Source of the DNA: Vibrio maerlii
GTDB lineage: Bacteria; Pseudomonadota; Gammaproteobacteria; Enterobacterales; Vibrionaceae
Length of the DNA: 64,000 bases
Direction of reading: 5' to 3'
Assembly: GCF_003415655.1 (NCBI RefSeq)
Contig: NZ_QRHC01000014.1
Span: forward strand, 35,243 to 99,242
Shown here: positions 37,939 to 46,854 of the stretch, in pieces
Layout of the letters: the number at the start of each line of letters is the position of its first letter
Numbering within the stretch: position 1 is the first letter of the stretch
The notes under the pieces: model-generated
What the model was told of the DNA's origin: nothing
Database searches by the model: none
The model's input: only the letters and a program-made list of their open reading frames with translations
Program-made: the position numbers and the translations under genes

Positions 37939-38904
37939 CTATGCCGCCATATTGGCGAATAAATAAATTTGGTATGCCAAGAAACAGACAAAGAGCACGC
38001 CACCTTCGATTCGATTGACGCTACGAGACTTACCAAGACACATTACTACGAGTAATAGAGACACAGCCAGCATCACCCAGAAGTCACGCCCCATTGCGTA
38101 CTCGCTTAGGACCGATGGGTTTAGGATGCCAGGGATACCCATTACCGCAAGGATGTTGAAAACGTTTGAGCCGATGATATTACCTACCGCCATATCATCT
38201 TCGCCCTTAAGCACACCGGCGAGAGAAGCCGCCAGTTCAGGTAAGCTTGTACCAATAGCGATAATGGTTAGACCGATAACTAGGTCGCTCATGCCGAAGT
38301 ATTTTGCGATAACAACCGCACTATCAACCAGAGCATCGGCGGAAAGAGGGAGAACGATAAGCCCGATAACAACCCACATGGCTGCTTTGCCGTTGCTTAC
38401 ACCTTCTGGGATCTCAGACTCTTGCTCTTCAACAAATTTGTCACCTTGCTGCTTCTCTTTCTGGCTGATGCGCAGCATCGCAATGATGAAAGCGGTAAAT
38501 AGAACGAACAGTAGAATGCCTTCTACAAAGCCAAGGTGATTGTCCCAAAGGATTGCACCAGCGATGAGGGTAACGGCAATCATCAAAGGTAATTCACGAC
38601 GAATCACCCCTGAACTAATAGAGAGCGGCTTGATGATTGCGGTGATACCGAGAATAAGCGCAATGTTAGCAATGTTTGAACCTAGGACATTACCCACAGC
38701 TGTATCTGTTTTTCCATCGAGAGCTGCTGTTGCAGAAACCATCATTTCTGGTGCTGAAGAGCCCATTGCGAGAATGGTCATGCCGATCACTAAAGGTGAA
38801 ATACCAACGTTGCGTGCCAGCGCAGCTGCGCCGAAAACAAGCTTGTCTGCACTCCAGACAAGGAATATTAATCCAACGATGAGAAACGCAACGGCTTCAA
38901 GCAT
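37939..38904 (-). CDS. yrbG: Calcium/sodium antiporter family protein YrbG
   Basis: Membrane protein of 321 residues, about ten helices, with the two inverted alpha repeats of the Ca2+/cation exchanger superfamily: MGSSAPEMMVS...GNVLGSNIAN and IGTSLPELAAS...GNIIGSNVFN. A charged loop sits in the middle (QKEKQQGDKFVEEQESE). Ion specificity is inferred from family. It is the first gene of the minus-strand kds-lpt cluster and is divergent from mlaF. Confidence 0.93.
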   Translation of the reverse strand: MLEAVAFLIVGLIFLVWSADKLVFGAAALARNVGISPLVIGMTILAMGSSAPEMMVSATAALDGKTDTAVGNVLGSNIANIALILGITAIIKPLSISSGVIRRELPLMIAVTLIAGAILWDNHLGFVEGILLFVLFTAFIIAMLRISQKEKQQGDKFVEEQESEIPEGVSNGKAAMWVVIGLIVLPLSADALVDSAVVIAKYFGMSDLVIGLTIIAIGTSLPELAASLAGVLKGEDDMAVGNIIGSNVFNILAVMGIPGILNPSVLSEYAMGRDFWVMLAVSLLLVVMCLGKSRSVNRIEGGVLFVCFLAYQIYLFANMAA

Positions 38905-39194
38905 AATGATCCCTACGAAAACAAATAAATAGTAAATATGTAACCGTTAATTTTGACCTTTCCCCATTTAAAAGGGAAGTAAAAATGCATGGAAACGTCG
39001 GCTATTTAAACCTGATGGTGTATTTAGTTAGCTTGTTTTTTGAGAATCAATCAGGATCTTGTGACGTGACGAGGCAAATTTTAGCTAGCCTTTCATACCA
39101 ACTTGCTTATCATTGCGTAAACTAATTACTTGATAATAAAGCTATAGCTTGCTGTAGTGACGTTTAAAAGACTATCCAGCCAGAGGATGATGTG
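38905..39194. promoter_or_regulatory. Divergent promoter region yrbG / mlaF
   Basis: 290-base AT-rich gap with both clusters starting away from it, so promoters for each strand must lie here. I could not pick a convincing -35/-10 pair. AGAGG at 39182-39186 is the mlaF ribosome binding site. Confidence 0.5.
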
Positions 39195-39992
39195 ATGGAT
39201 GGAAAGCCGTTAGTATCGGTAAATAACCTGACATTTTCACGTGGGGAGCGCGTGATTTTCGACGACATCAGTTTAGAGGTTCCTGAGGGAAAGGTAACCG
39301 CAATCATGGGGCCATCGGGTATTGGTAAAACGACCCTGCTTCGATTGATCGGTGGTCAGCTTTATCCAGATTCAGGCGATATCATTTTTTCGGGAAGCAA
39401 CATTCCTACGCTTTCGAGAAAGAAGCTCTATAAAACTCGTGAACGAATGAGCATGCTATTTCAATCTGGTGCGCTTTTTACGGATCTTAATGTTTATGAC
39501 AATGTCGCTTTCCCTCTTAGAGAACACACCGAACTTGATGAATCTATCATCCGCATCATTGTCTTGCTTAAACTGGAGGGCGTTGGGTTGCGTGGTGCTG
39601 CAGAGTTAATGCCAAGCGAACTGTCTGGAGGTATGGCAAGACGAGCCGCTCTTGCCCGTGCAATTGCACTCGACCCAGAACTCATTATGTACGACGAACC
39701 ATTTGTTGGCCAAGACCCAATAACAATGGGTGTGTTGGTGGAACTCATTCGCAATCTCAACCAAGCTCTTGGGCTCACGTCTGTCATTGTCTCTCATGAT
39801 GTACCAGAGGTGATGAGTATCGCGGACTGGGTGTATATTTTGGCAGATAGCCAGGTTATCGCCGCGGGGACTCCTGATGAGCTATATCAACACCAAGACT
39901 CAAGGGTTCAGCAGTTCTTACAGGGATATTCCGATGGTCCAGTGCCATTTCGTTTCCCTGCTCAGTCACTAGAAAAGGATCTATTTCTATGA
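39195..39992 (+). CDS. mlaF: Phospholipid transport ATPase MlaF
   Basis: ABC ATPase of the MCE-type Mla system that keeps phospholipids out of the outer leaflet of the outer membrane. About 265 residues from ATG 39195; a GTG at 39192 is possible. Walker A GPSGIGKT is at 39-46, the signature LSGGMARR and Walker B LIMYDEPFVGQDP follow. The GGMARR signature and FVGQDP are typical of Mkl/MlaF proteins. It overlaps mlaE by 4 bases. Confidence 0.96.
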   Translation: MDGKPLVSVNNLTFSRGERVIFDDISLEVPEGKVTAIMGPSGIGKTTLLRLIGGQLYPDSGDIIFSGSNIPTLSRKKLYKTRERMSMLFQSGALFTDLNVYDNVAFPLREHTELDESIIRIIVLLKLEGVGLRGAAELMPSELSGGMARRAALARAIALDPELIMYDEPFVGQDPITMGVLVELIRNLNQALGLTSVIVSHDVPEVMSIADWVYILADSQVIAAGTPDELYQHQDSRVQQFLQGYSDGPVPFRFPAQSLEKDLFL

Positions 39993-40780
39993 GTTCTGGT
40001 GTGATTCAAATGATTGAAAATGTAGGTGCGCGGACTTTGAGCCTCGCTCAAGCGTGGGGGCGAGCGACCTTCATGTTGATTGGTGCTCTTGTTTCCAAGC
40101 CACAGCCAGTTAAAAACTTCCCATTGTTAGTGAAACAGCTTTATAGCGTTGGTGTGCAATCACTCGCAATTATTATTGTCTCCGGTTTGTTCATTGGTAT
40201 GGTCTTAAGTCTGCAAGGCTTTGTCATTTTGGTGGACTATGGTGCTGAAGGCAGTTTGGGCCAGATGGTTGCGCTATCCTTATTGCGCGAGCTTGGACCG
40301 GTAGTCACAGCGTTGCTATTTGCAGGGCGAGCAGGCTCGGCATTAACTGCTGAAATTGGCTTGATGAAAGCCACAGAGCAATTGTCGAGTTTAGAGATGA
40401 TGGCGGTCGACCCACTCAAGCGCGTGATTGCCCCTCGTTTTTGGGCTGGCTTTATCTCGATGCCGTTATTAGCCATGATATTCATGGCCGTCGGGATTTG
40501 GGGTGGTCAAATTGTTGGTGTTGATTGGAAAGGTATAGACCACGGCAGCTTTTGGTCTGCGATGCAGTCGTCTGTCGACCTAAGTAAAGATATTGGTAAC
40601 AGTGCCATAAAATGTATGGTTTTCGCTGTTACCGTGACATGGATTGCGCTCTTCAATGGCTATGATGCGGTGCCGACTTCAGAAGGTATCAGTAAGGCAA
40701 CCACAAGAACGGTTGTTTATTCTTCATTGGCCGTTTTAGGTTTAGATTTTGTGCTTACAGCACTGATGTTTGGGAATTGA
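39989..40780 (+). CDS. mlaE: Phospholipid transport permease MlaE
   Basis: Inner-membrane permease, 263 residues, with about six hydrophobic stretches. The segment ELGPVVTALLFAGRAGSALTAEIG (read in parts: ELGPVVTALLFAGRAG) is the signature of the MlaE/DUF140 family. It forms the MlaFEDB complex with its neighbours. It starts within the end of mlaF and ends next to the mlaD start. Confidence 0.96.
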   Translation: MSSGVIQMIENVGARTLSLAQAWGRATFMLIGALVSKPQPVKNFPLLVKQLYSVGVQSLAIIIVSGLFIGMVLSLQGFVILVDYGAEGSLGQMVALSLLRELGPVVTALLFAGRAGSALTAEIGLMKATEQLSSLEMMAVDPLKRVIAPRFWAGFISMPLLAMIFMAVGIWGGQIVGVDWKGIDHGSFWSAMQSSVDLSKDIGNSAIKCMVFAVTVTWIALFNGYDAVPTSEGISKATTRTVVYSSLAVLGLDFVLTALMFGN

Positions 40781-40782
40781 TC

Positions 40783-41274
40783 ATGCAGCAAACAAGAAAG
40801 TTAGAATTATGGGTCGGCGGTTTTGTTATCGCTGGAGTATTGGCCATTTTGGTGATGATTTTTCAAGTTGCTGACGTAAAAAGCATGGGTTCAGGTAATA
40901 CTTACACCTTGAAAGCGGAATTCGACAATATTGGTAGTCTTAAAGTTCGTTCTCCTGTCAAAGTCGGCGGTGTGGTTGTAGGACGCGTAGAGTCTATTAT
41001 CCTTAATCCAGAGACTTACGTACCTGTGGTGAGCTTATCAGTCGACTCTCGATACAACCAGCTCCCAGAAACTTCGAGTATCAAGATACTGACTTCAGGC
41101 TTGATAGGCGAGCAGTATCTTAGTCTAGTTCCGGGGTTTGTATTTGATGATGAAGAGATGCTGGTGGATGGTGATTTCATCGAAGATACCAAATCTGCCC
41201 TGGTTATTGAGGACCTTATTGGCCAATTCCTCTACCAAACGGGTGGTAGTGAAGATGCGTTGGGAGACGAATAG
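40783..41274 (+). CDS. mlaD: MCE-domain lipid-binding protein MlaD
   Basis: 163 residues from ATG 40783 (a TTG at 40777 overlaps the mlaE stop and is less likely). One transmembrane helix at about 8-28 is followed by a single MCE domain (YTLKAEFDNIGSLKVRSPVKVGGVVVGRVE). The hexameric ring sits in the periplasm and passes phospholipid between MlaC and the MlaE permease. Confidence 0.95.
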   Translation: MQQTRKLELWVGGFVIAGVLAILVMIFQVADVKSMGSGNTYTLKAEFDNIGSLKVRSPVKVGGVVVGRVESIILNPETYVPVVSLSVDSRYNQLPETSSIKILTSGLIGEQYLSLVPGFVFDDEEMLVDGDFIEDTKSALVIEDLIGQFLYQTGGSEDALGDE

Positions 41275-41275
41275 T

Positions 41276-41941
41276 ATGTTGAAGCGATTTGATATGTTGA
41301 AGCAAATGAGTGTATTGCTCATGACTCTATTAGTGAGCACTTTGTCCTTCGCACAAGAAGTGGACAAGACTCAGCCATATAACATGATGAAGCAAGTCGC
41401 TGAGGATACGTTTGACCGCCTTGCTACTGAGCAGGAAGCGGTGCGAGCAAATCCTGAGCTATTAAAGGTGATTGTTGAAGAGGAGCTAATGCCTTACGTC
41501 AACAGTCAGTACGCGGCGTTAAAGTTATTGGGCTCTAACGTTAAAAAGCCAGGTGTGAAAAAGAAAGACGTCTACACATTTATTGAGTCTTTCGAGCGCT
41601 ACCTTGTGACGTCGTATGCTCAGGCGCTAACACTCTACACTAATCAAACGATTGAGTTTGAACCAGAGAAGCCAGTACCTGCTGACCGTCGCATTATCGG
41701 TATCAAGGTCGATATTATTGATGCTCCGGCGCCAAACATTAAGCTGGAGTTTAAGCTACGTAAAAATAAGAAGAGCGGTGAGTGGCTTGCATTTGATATG
41801 AGTGCCGAGGGCATAAGCTTACTTGATAGCATGCAGTCTGAGTGGAACAGCCAACTGCGTACGGAAGGTATTTTGGCTGTTGCCAAAGAGCTTGACCGAC
41901 TAGCAGATACCAAAATCACATTTGAGGGGCAGAGTGAATGA
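41276..41941 (+). CDS. mlaC: Periplasmic phospholipid-binding protein MlaC
   Basis: 221 residues from the ATG at 41276, just after the mlaD stop, with GGGAG upstream; the longer frame running back over mlaD in another frame is not real. The signal peptide spans about 1-24 (MSVLLMTLLVSTLSFAQE). The Tol-Tol-Ttg2 (MlaC) domain follows (VEEELMPYVNSQYAALKLLG). It shuttles phospholipid across the periplasm. Its stop overlaps mlaB (ATGA). Confidence 0.94.
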   Translation: MLKRFDMLKQMSVLLMTLLVSTLSFAQEVDKTQPYNMMKQVAEDTFDRLATEQEAVRANPELLKVIVEEELMPYVNSQYAALKLLGSNVKKPGVKKKDVYTFIESFERYLVTSYAQALTLYTNQTIEFEPEKPVPADRRIIGIKVDIIDAPAPNIKLEFKLRKNKKSGEWLAFDMSAEGISLLDSMQSEWNSQLRTEGILAVAKELDRLADTKITFEGQSE

Positions 41942-42246
41942 CCGCAGCGATATTCTCTGTAGAGTCAGATACTCAAATTGCCCTTAAGGGGAAGATTGAC
42001 CGACATAATATTCCGTCAATTTACCCGCAAATTATGGCATGGAACCAGAGCGCCTCACAGGTCGAACTTGAGTTACAACACGTTTCTCGTATTGATTCGG
42101 CAGGGATGGCGCTGATAATTCAGATAATTGAGCATGCAAAATTACGAAAGTGTCATATAATGCTCAGTTTCATGCCTAATCAGTTAAGAACATTGCTTAG
42201 TTTGAGTAACGCAGAGTCGTTGCTGCACGAGCATATCAAAAAGTAA
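41938..42246 (+). CDS. mlaB: STAS-domain protein MlaB
   Basis: 102 residues, a single STAS domain (LKGKIDRHNIPSIYP, VELELQHVSRIDSAGMALII with the conserved DSAGMAL loop). It binds MlaF and is needed for stable assembly and activity of the transporter. The ATG overlaps the mlaC stop; ibaG follows after 13 bases. Confidence 0.94.
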   Translation: MTAAIFSVESDTQIALKGKIDRHNIPSIYPQIMAWNQSASQVELELQHVSRIDSAGMALIIQIIEHAKLRKCHIMLSFMPNQLRTLLSLSNAESLLHEHIKK

Positions 42247-42259
42247 ATAGGACAAATTT

Positions 42260-42514
42260 GTGGATAGCGCAAAAGTAAAACAACTATTGGATGAAGCACT
42301 ACAACTTCAAGAGATTCAAGTGAAAGGCGAAGGAAGCCACTACGAAGTTATTGCTGTTGATGCCTGCTTTGATGGTATGAATCGTGTTAAGAAACAACAG
42401 CTGATTTATGGCCCATTAATGGAATACATTCAACGTAATGACATCCATGCACTTTCAATTAAAGCGTACACTCCAGAAGAGTGGGAGCGCGACAGAAAAC
42501 TGATGTCTCTGTAA
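42260..42514 (+). CDS. ibaG: BolA-family protein IbaG (YrbA)
   Basis: 84 residues from a GTG start with AGGAC 7 bases upstream. The BolA fold is evident (IQVKGEGSHYEVIAVDACFDGMNR, KKQQLIYGPLMEYI, HALSIKAYTPEEW). IbaG binds or hands on iron-sulfur clusters with monothiol glutaredoxin, and in Vibrio has been linked to envelope integrity. The place between mlaB and murA is conserved in gammaproteobacteria. Confidence 0.95.
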   Translation: MDSAKVKQLLDEALQLQEIQVKGEGSHYEVIAVDACFDGMNRVKKQQLIYGPLMEYIQRNDIHALSIKAYTPEEWERDRKLMSL

Positions 42515-42523
42515 GGTTTATTG

Positions 42524-43789
42524 ATGGAAAAGTTTCGAGTTATAGGTTCCGATAAGCCTCTTCAGGGTGAAGTAACCATTTCAGGCGCGAAAAACGCAGC
42601 GCTGCCTATCTTATTTGCTTCGATTCTGGCGGAAGAGCCGGTAAAGGTAAATAACGTACCACACCTACGTGATATTGATACTACGATGGAACTGCTAAAG
42701 CAGCTTGGTGCAAAGGTTGAGCGTAATGGCTCAGTTCATGTTGATGGTCGTGAGATCAATGAACTGTGTGCACCATACGAGCTAGTAAAAACCATGCGTG
42801 CATCAATCTGGGCATTGGGCCCGCTCGTTGCTCGTTTTGGTCGTGGTCAGGTTTCACTACCAGGTGGTTGTGCGATCGGTGCTCGTCCTGTTGACTTACA
42901 TATACACGGCTTAGAAGCACTTGGCGCAACAATTACACTTGAAGACGGTTACGTAAAAGCGGAAGTGGATGGTCGCCTAAAAGGTGCACATATCGTGATG
43001 GATAAGGTGAGTGTTGGTGCAACAATCACAGTCATGTGTGCTGCTACGCTTGCTGAAGGTACAACGGTTCTAGACAACGCGGCTCGCGAACCAGAGATTG
43101 TTGATACCGCAAACTTCCTAAATACGCTGGGTGCGAAAGTATCGGGTGCTGGTACCGACACAATTACCATTGAGGGTGTTGAGCGTCTGGGTGGAGGCTC
43201 TCACGACGTTGTGGCTGACCGTATTGAGACTGGTACCTTCCTTGTCGCGGCTGCGGTATCTGGCGGTAAAGTGGTATGTAAGAATACACATGCTAGTCTA
43301 TTAGAGGCTGTATTAGCTAAGCTAGAAGAAGCAGGCGCTAAAATTGAAACTGGTGATGATTGGATTAGCCTAGATATGACTGGCCGCGAACTAAAAGCTG
43401 TCACGGTTCGTACCGCTCCACATCCTGGCTTCCCTACCGATATGCAAGCACAGTTCACACTCCTTAACCTTATGGCTAAGGGGGGCGGTGTCATCACTGA
43501 AACGATCTTTGAGAACCGTTTCATGCACGTGCCAGAACTTATGCGTATGGGGGCGAAAGCTGAAATTGAAGGTAATACCGTAATCTGTGGCGACTGTGAT
43601 CACCTTAGTGGTGCGCAAGTGATGGCGACGGATCTACGTGCATCAGCAAGTTTGGTGATTGCCGGTTGTATTGCTCAAGGTGAAACGATCGTAGATCGTA
43701 TTTATCACATTGATCGTGGTTACGACAAAATTGAGAACAAATTAGCGGCGTTAGGTGCAAACATCGAACGCTTTAGTGACAGCCACTAA
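42524..43789 (+). CDS. murA: UDP-GlcNAc enolpyruvyl transferase MurA
   Basis: First committed enzyme of peptidoglycan synthesis, 421 residues from ATG 42524 (MEKFRVIGSDKPLQGEVTIS). Lys22 and the active Cys116 (LPGGCAIGARPVD) are present, so the enzyme should have the usual fosfomycin-sensitive form. Two EPT domains are complete. It ends the mla operon with a terminator right after. Confidence 0.97.
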   Translation: MEKFRVIGSDKPLQGEVTISGAKNAALPILFASILAEEPVKVNNVPHLRDIDTTMELLKQLGAKVERNGSVHVDGREINELCAPYELVKTMRASIWALGPLVARFGRGQVSLPGGCAIGARPVDLHIHGLEALGATITLEDGYVKAEVDGRLKGAHIVMDKVSVGATITVMCAATLAEGTTVLDNAAREPEIVDTANFLNTLGAKVSGAGTDTITIEGVERLGGGSHDVVADRIETGTFLVAAAVSGGKVVCKNTHASLLEAVLAKLEEAGAKIETGDDWISLDMTGRELKAVTVRTAPHPGFPTDMQAQFTLLNLMAKGGGVITETIFENRFMHVPELMRMGAKAEIEGNTVICGDCDHLSGAQVMATDLRASASLVIAGCIAQGETIVDRIYHIDRGYDKIENKLAALGANIERFSDSH

Positions 43790-43807
43790 TTCGTTAATAT
43801 GTCTACT

Positions 43808-43835
43808 AAGCCGAAACTGAGGTTTCGGCTTTTTT
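43808..43835 (+). terminator. Rho-independent terminator after murA
   Basis: 10-bp stem AAGCCGAAAC (43808-43817) / GTTTCGGCTT (43822-43831), loop TGAG, followed by a T run. Confidence 0.92.
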
Positions 43836-43931
43836 ATGATTACTATAAGAATTAACTAAGAATTCAGCAGTACCTTTCATTGTCGGTTAGTTTTTACTTA
43901 TTCGATAAGTCAGGTTGATTCGGAGAAAGAA

Positions 43932-44657
43932 ATGATTGCTCTATTGAGAATAATCGCAGTCGCTATTTTCGCTGTGCTTATGTTCGTGTTTGGATGTGGT
44001 TATTGTTTATTCAGCCCACGTAACCCTAAGCACGTTTTCACGTTTGGCCGTTACTTTGGGCGTATGTCTAAGGTGTTTGGTATTAAGCTAGATTTACGCA
44101 TACCAGAAGACGCATACAACCGAGGCCAGCATATTTATATCGCTAACCACCAAAACAATTGGGATCTGTTTACAGTGTCATCAGCTGTAACGCCTAAGGT
44201 CGTAACGGTGGGTAAAAAGAGCCTAGCTTGGATGCCGCTATTCGGCCAGCTTTACTGGCTAACCGGTAATATCCTGATTGACCGGGCTAATCGCAGTAAG
44301 GCAGTAGGTACGATTGACCAGGTGGTAGATAACCTTAATGAATCTGATGTGTCTGTTTGGATGTTCCCAGAAGGTACACGCTCTCGCGGTCGCGGCTTGC
44401 TGCCGTTCAAAACCGGAGCATTCCACGCAGCAGTAGGTGCAAAACTGCCAATCATTCCAATCGTTTGTAGCTCGACAGATGGTATTAAACTTAATCGTTG
44501 GAACAACGGTCATGTGATTGTCGAGATGTTGCCACCTGTAAGTATTGAAGGTTACGACAAATCAAATATTCGTGAACTGGCGAACGAGTGTCGTGAGCAA
44601 ATGAAGACGAAATTAGCTGAGCTTGATGAAGAAGTTAAGCAGTTAAATGCTAAGTAG
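43932..44657 (+). CDS. plsC: 1-acyl-sn-glycerol-3-phosphate acyltransferase PlsC
   Basis: 241 residues with an N-terminal hydrophobic helix (about 3-27) and the acyltransferase motifs ANHQNNWD (His73, Asp78), GNILIDRANR and FPEGTRSRGRG, then a PIIPIV motif. It makes phosphatidic acid from lysophosphatidic acid in the inner membrane. A GGAGAAAG site lies before the ATG. It is a single-gene unit flanked by terminators. Confidence 0.94.
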   Translation: MIALLRIIAVAIFAVLMFVFGCGYCLFSPRNPKHVFTFGRYFGRMSKVFGIKLDLRIPEDAYNRGQHIYIANHQNNWDLFTVSSAVTPKVVTVGKKSLAWMPLFGQLYWLTGNILIDRANRSKAVGTIDQVVDNLNESDVSVWMFPEGTRSRGRGLLPFKTGAFHAAVGAKLPIIPIVCSSTDGIKLNRWNNGHVIVEMLPPVSIEGYDKSNIRELANECREQMKTKLAELDEEVKQLNAK

Positions 44658-44690
44658 CTTATCAGTCTATAAAGATTGAGCAGACACAAC

Positions 44691-44722
44691 AAAACGGGGA
44701 GCCACTGGCTCCCCGTTTTTTG
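44691..44722. terminator. Bidirectional terminator between plsC and ridA
   Basis: 13-bp stem AAAACGGGGAGCC (44691-44703) / GGCTCCCCGTTTT (44707-44719), loop ACT, with T runs on both sides; it serves the converging genes plsC (+) and ridA (-). Confidence 0.93.
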
Positions 44723-44727
44723 TCCGA

Positions 44728-45117
44728 TTACTTACGAACCGCAATCGCTTCGATTTCGATACCCACATCTTTTGGTAGACGTGCTACTTCAACACAAGAG
44801 CGAGCAGGGTAGTTTGCAACTTTGTGCTCATCGAAGAACTTACCGTAAACCTCGTTCACTGTACCAAAGTCGTTTAGGTCTTTAACGAATACCGTCATCT
44901 TAACGATGTCTGTAACGGATAAGCCCGAAGACTCAACAACCGCTTTTACGTTCTCTAGAGATTGACGAGCTTGCTCTGCGATATCTTCAGATACTTCGCC
45001 TGTTGCTGGGTTTACAGGGATTTGGCCAGAAGTCATAACCATACCGCCAAGGTCTACACCTTGAACATAAGGGCCGATAGCTGCTGGTGCTGATTCTGTG
45101 TGAAGTACTTTAGTCAT
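44728..45117 (-). CDS. ridA: Enamine/imine deaminase RidA
   Basis: 129 residues from ATG 45117 (MTKVLHTESAPAAIGPYVQG); an in-frame ATG four codons earlier is possible. It has the RidA/YjgF signature YPARSCVEVARLPKD with the substrate-binding Arg, and EIEAIAVRK at the end. RidA removes reactive 2-aminoacrylate made by pyridoxal enzymes. It lies downstream of pyrBI, as in many gammaproteobacteria, but a terminator separates them. Confidence 0.95.
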   Translation of the reverse strand: MTKVLHTESAPAAIGPYVQGVDLGGMVMTSGQIPVNPATGEVSEDIAEQARQSLENVKAVVESSGLSVTDIVKMTVFVKDLNDFGTVNEVYGKFFDEHKVANYPARSCVEVARLPKDVGIEIEAIAVRK

Positions 45118-45179
45118 TGTATTTTCCATGTAGATGTAACAGTGGATTCAGTGTGCCGATAAAATATCGAAGGGTAAAG

Positions 45180-45209
45180 ATTAAAATACCTCGCTAAGGC
45201 GAGGTATTT
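45180..45209 (-). terminator. Terminator after pyrI
   Basis: 11-bp stem AAATACCTCGC (45184-45194) / GCGAGGTATTT (45199-45209), loop TAAG; the T run lies on the minus strand, after pyrI. Confidence 0.88.
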
Positions 45210-45239
45210 CATAGTTCTGACATGTGAAAGGGAGAATTC

Positions 45240-45701
45240 TTATCTCTCAGTCACAATTTCACGTGAGAACACTTTTTCGCAGTACTTACACTTCAATCGA
45301 ATATCTTGTTTCTTCTCAATGACCTTGAAGCTGCTTTCAACGGGTTCATTGTGAGTAATACAGTTGGTGTTTGGGCACTCGAAGACATTGTTCACTTGCT
45401 CTGGAAGTTCAAGTGCAAGCTTCTTCACCACTTGATATTCTTCGATTTGGTTTACCGTTGCATGTGGCGCATACAGAGCAAGTTTGTTCGCTTGCTCTTC
45501 ATTGATAAATACGTTTTCAATCTTAAGCAGGTCTTTCGCACCTAGGGCAGATGATGGCAGGTTAAGGCCTACTGTTACGCGTTGCTGTGAGTTATGCATG
45601 TTGAAAAGCTTAAGTACCTTAATGCCCACTTGAGCAGGGATATGGTCGATAACCGTACCATTCTTGATAGCTTCTACCTGCAATTGAGTTTCTTTAGCCA
45701 T
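45240..45701 (-). CDS. pyrI: Aspartate carbamoyltransferase regulatory chain PyrI
   Basis: 153 residues. The nucleotide-binding domain starts MAKETQLQVEAIKNGTVIDHIP; the zinc domain has four cysteines in CPNTNC and CKYC. It binds ATP or CTP/UTP and sets the activity of PyrB. It follows pyrB by 15 bases and is under the same attenuator. Confidence 0.97.
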   Translation of the reverse strand: MAKETQLQVEAIKNGTVIDHIPAQVGIKVLKLFNMHNSQQRVTVGLNLPSSALGAKDLLKIENVFINEEQANKLALYAPHATVNQIEEYQVVKKLALELPEQVNNVFECPNTNCITHNEPVESSFKVIEKKQDIRLKCKYCEKVFSREIVTER

Positions 45702-45716
45702 ATTTATTCTCCTCGA

Positions 45717-46646
45717 TTACAGTGTTTCGTTAAGTACTAGGGCCAGCAGAGCTTCACGAGCATAGACGCCGTTTTCTGCTTGCTCAAAGTAGTAAGCGTG
45801 TGGGGTTTTATCTACGTCTACCGTGATTTCGTCAACACGTGGCAGTGGGTGTAGAACCTTAAGGTTTGCCTTTGCATCTGACAGTAGGTTCGCTGTTAGG
45901 ATGTAGGCAGACTTGATATGCGCATACTCAGATTCATCGAAACGCTCTTTCTGTACACGCGTCATGTAAAGAATATCCAGCTCCGGAATCACGCTCTCCA
46001 TGTCTGTGTGCAGACTGTATTGGATACCTGCTTCATCTAGCTCTTCACAGATGTAATCTGGCATTGCCAGTGCTTCTGGTGCGATGAAGTAGAAGCGTAC
46101 GTTGCTGAACTTCGCTAATGCTTGTGTCAGAGAGTGGACTGTACGGCCATATTTGAGGTCACCAACAAATGCCACGTTGAGGTTGTCTAGGCGACCTTGT
46201 GTCTCAGCAATTGAGAACAGGTCAAGCAGTGTCTGCGTAGGGTGCTGGTTAGCACCATCACCAGCGTTAATCACAGGTACACCATTAGAAAACTCAGAGG
46301 CAAGGCGTGCTGCGCCCTCTTGAGGATGACGCATAACAAACGCATCGACGTAAGAAGAGATAACCTGAACAGAGTCCGCCAGCGTCTCACCTTTTTTTGC
46401 TAGAGAAGTATTACCGCCGCTATCAAACCCAATAACATCACCACCGATGCGTTGAATTGCAGTCTCAAATGAGAGGCGGGTACGGGTTGAAGGTTCAAAG
46501 AAGCAGCTTGCAATGACTTTATTTTTAATCAGCTCAGGCTGCGGAGAGGCTTTCAGTTTACCAGCCGTATCAACAATCAATTCTAGCTCATCACGAGAGA
46601 GCTCAGGAATTGAGATAATGTGCTTTTGAAAAAGCGAGTTAGCCAT
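45717..46646 (-). CDS. pyrB: Aspartate carbamoyltransferase catalytic chain PyrB
   Basis: 309 residues from ATG 46646 (MANSLFQKHIISIPELSRDE); an upstream in-frame ATG at 46664 is less likely because it approaches the attenuator. Carbamoyl-phosphate motifs FEPSTRTRLSFE, HPTQ and HPLPRVDEI are complete. It makes carbamoyl aspartate, the committed step of pyrimidine synthesis. Expression is expected to follow UTP by attenuation. Confidence 0.97.
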   Translation of the reverse strand: MANSLFQKHIISIPELSRDELELIVDTAGKLKASPQPELIKNKVIASCFFEPSTRTRLSFETAIQRIGGDVIGFDSGGNTSLAKKGETLADSVQVISSYVDAFVMRHPQEGAARLASEFSNGVPVINAGDGANQHPTQTLLDLFSIAETQGRLDNLNVAFVGDLKYGRTVHSLTQALAKFSNVRFYFIAPEALAMPDYICEELDEAGIQYSLHTDMESVIPELDILYMTRVQKERFDESEYAHIKSAYILTANLLSDAKANLKVLHPLPRVDEITVDVDKTPHAYYFEQAENGVYAREALLALVLNETL

Positions 46647-46678
46647 AATCTTCTTCCCTTTCAATTTTCAGTAGGTAC

Positions 46679-46706
46679 AAAAAAGCCCCCCAAATATGGG
46701 AGGCTT
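46679..46706 (-). terminator. pyrBI attenuator (intrinsic terminator in the leader)
   Basis: On the minus strand: stem AGCCTCCC (46705-46698) / GGGGGGCT (46691-46684), one G-T pair, loop ATATTT, then six T residues. It lies directly after the stop of the leader ORF and 33 bases before the pyrB start, the layout of UTP-sensing pyrBI attenuation. Confidence 0.9.
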
Positions 46707-46795
46707 CAAAAAACGGAGGAAATAGTGAAAAGGCCAGCATCTAAGCGCGATAGCTTAGCTTTAAAACATTCTGTAATACACAAACTGCGTGGCAT
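46706..46795 (-). CDS. pyrL: Putative pyrBI leader peptide PyrL
   Basis: ORF of 29 codons plus stop, too short for usual gene calling. GGAGG (46810-46806) precedes the ATG by 10 bases. Its last codons are pyrimidine-rich (CTTTTCACTATTTCCTCC, then GTTTTTT), where RNA polymerase would pause at low UTP, and the TGA touches the attenuator stem. A ribosome following closely would thus block hairpin formation. The function follows from the E. coli pyrBI model; the peptide sequence itself is not conserved enough to recognise. Confidence 0.8.
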   Translation of the reverse strand: MPRSLCITECFKAKLSRLDAGLFTISSVF

Positions 46796-46826
46796 TGAGT
46801 CACTACCTCCAGACAAATTGCAGAGA

Positions 46827-46854
46827 ATTATACGCTGAAGAATTGTGAGCGCAA
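46827..46854 (-). promoter_or_regulatory. pyrLBI promoter
   Basis: Minus-strand -35 TTGCGC (46854-46849), 16-base spacer, perfect -10 TATAAT (46832-46827). Start of transcription would fall near 46820, just before the leader ribosome binding site. Confidence 0.8.

Noticed and set aside
38015..38932. Long ORFs on + opposite yrbG (174 and 130 codons)
   Set aside because: They are antisense to a well-conserved membrane protein and are rich in Ser, Thr, Pro and Arg as shadow frames tend to be.
41138..41275. Extended N-terminus of mlaC over mlaD
   Set aside because: The extra residues lie in another frame of mlaD, have no domain, and would bury the signal peptide.
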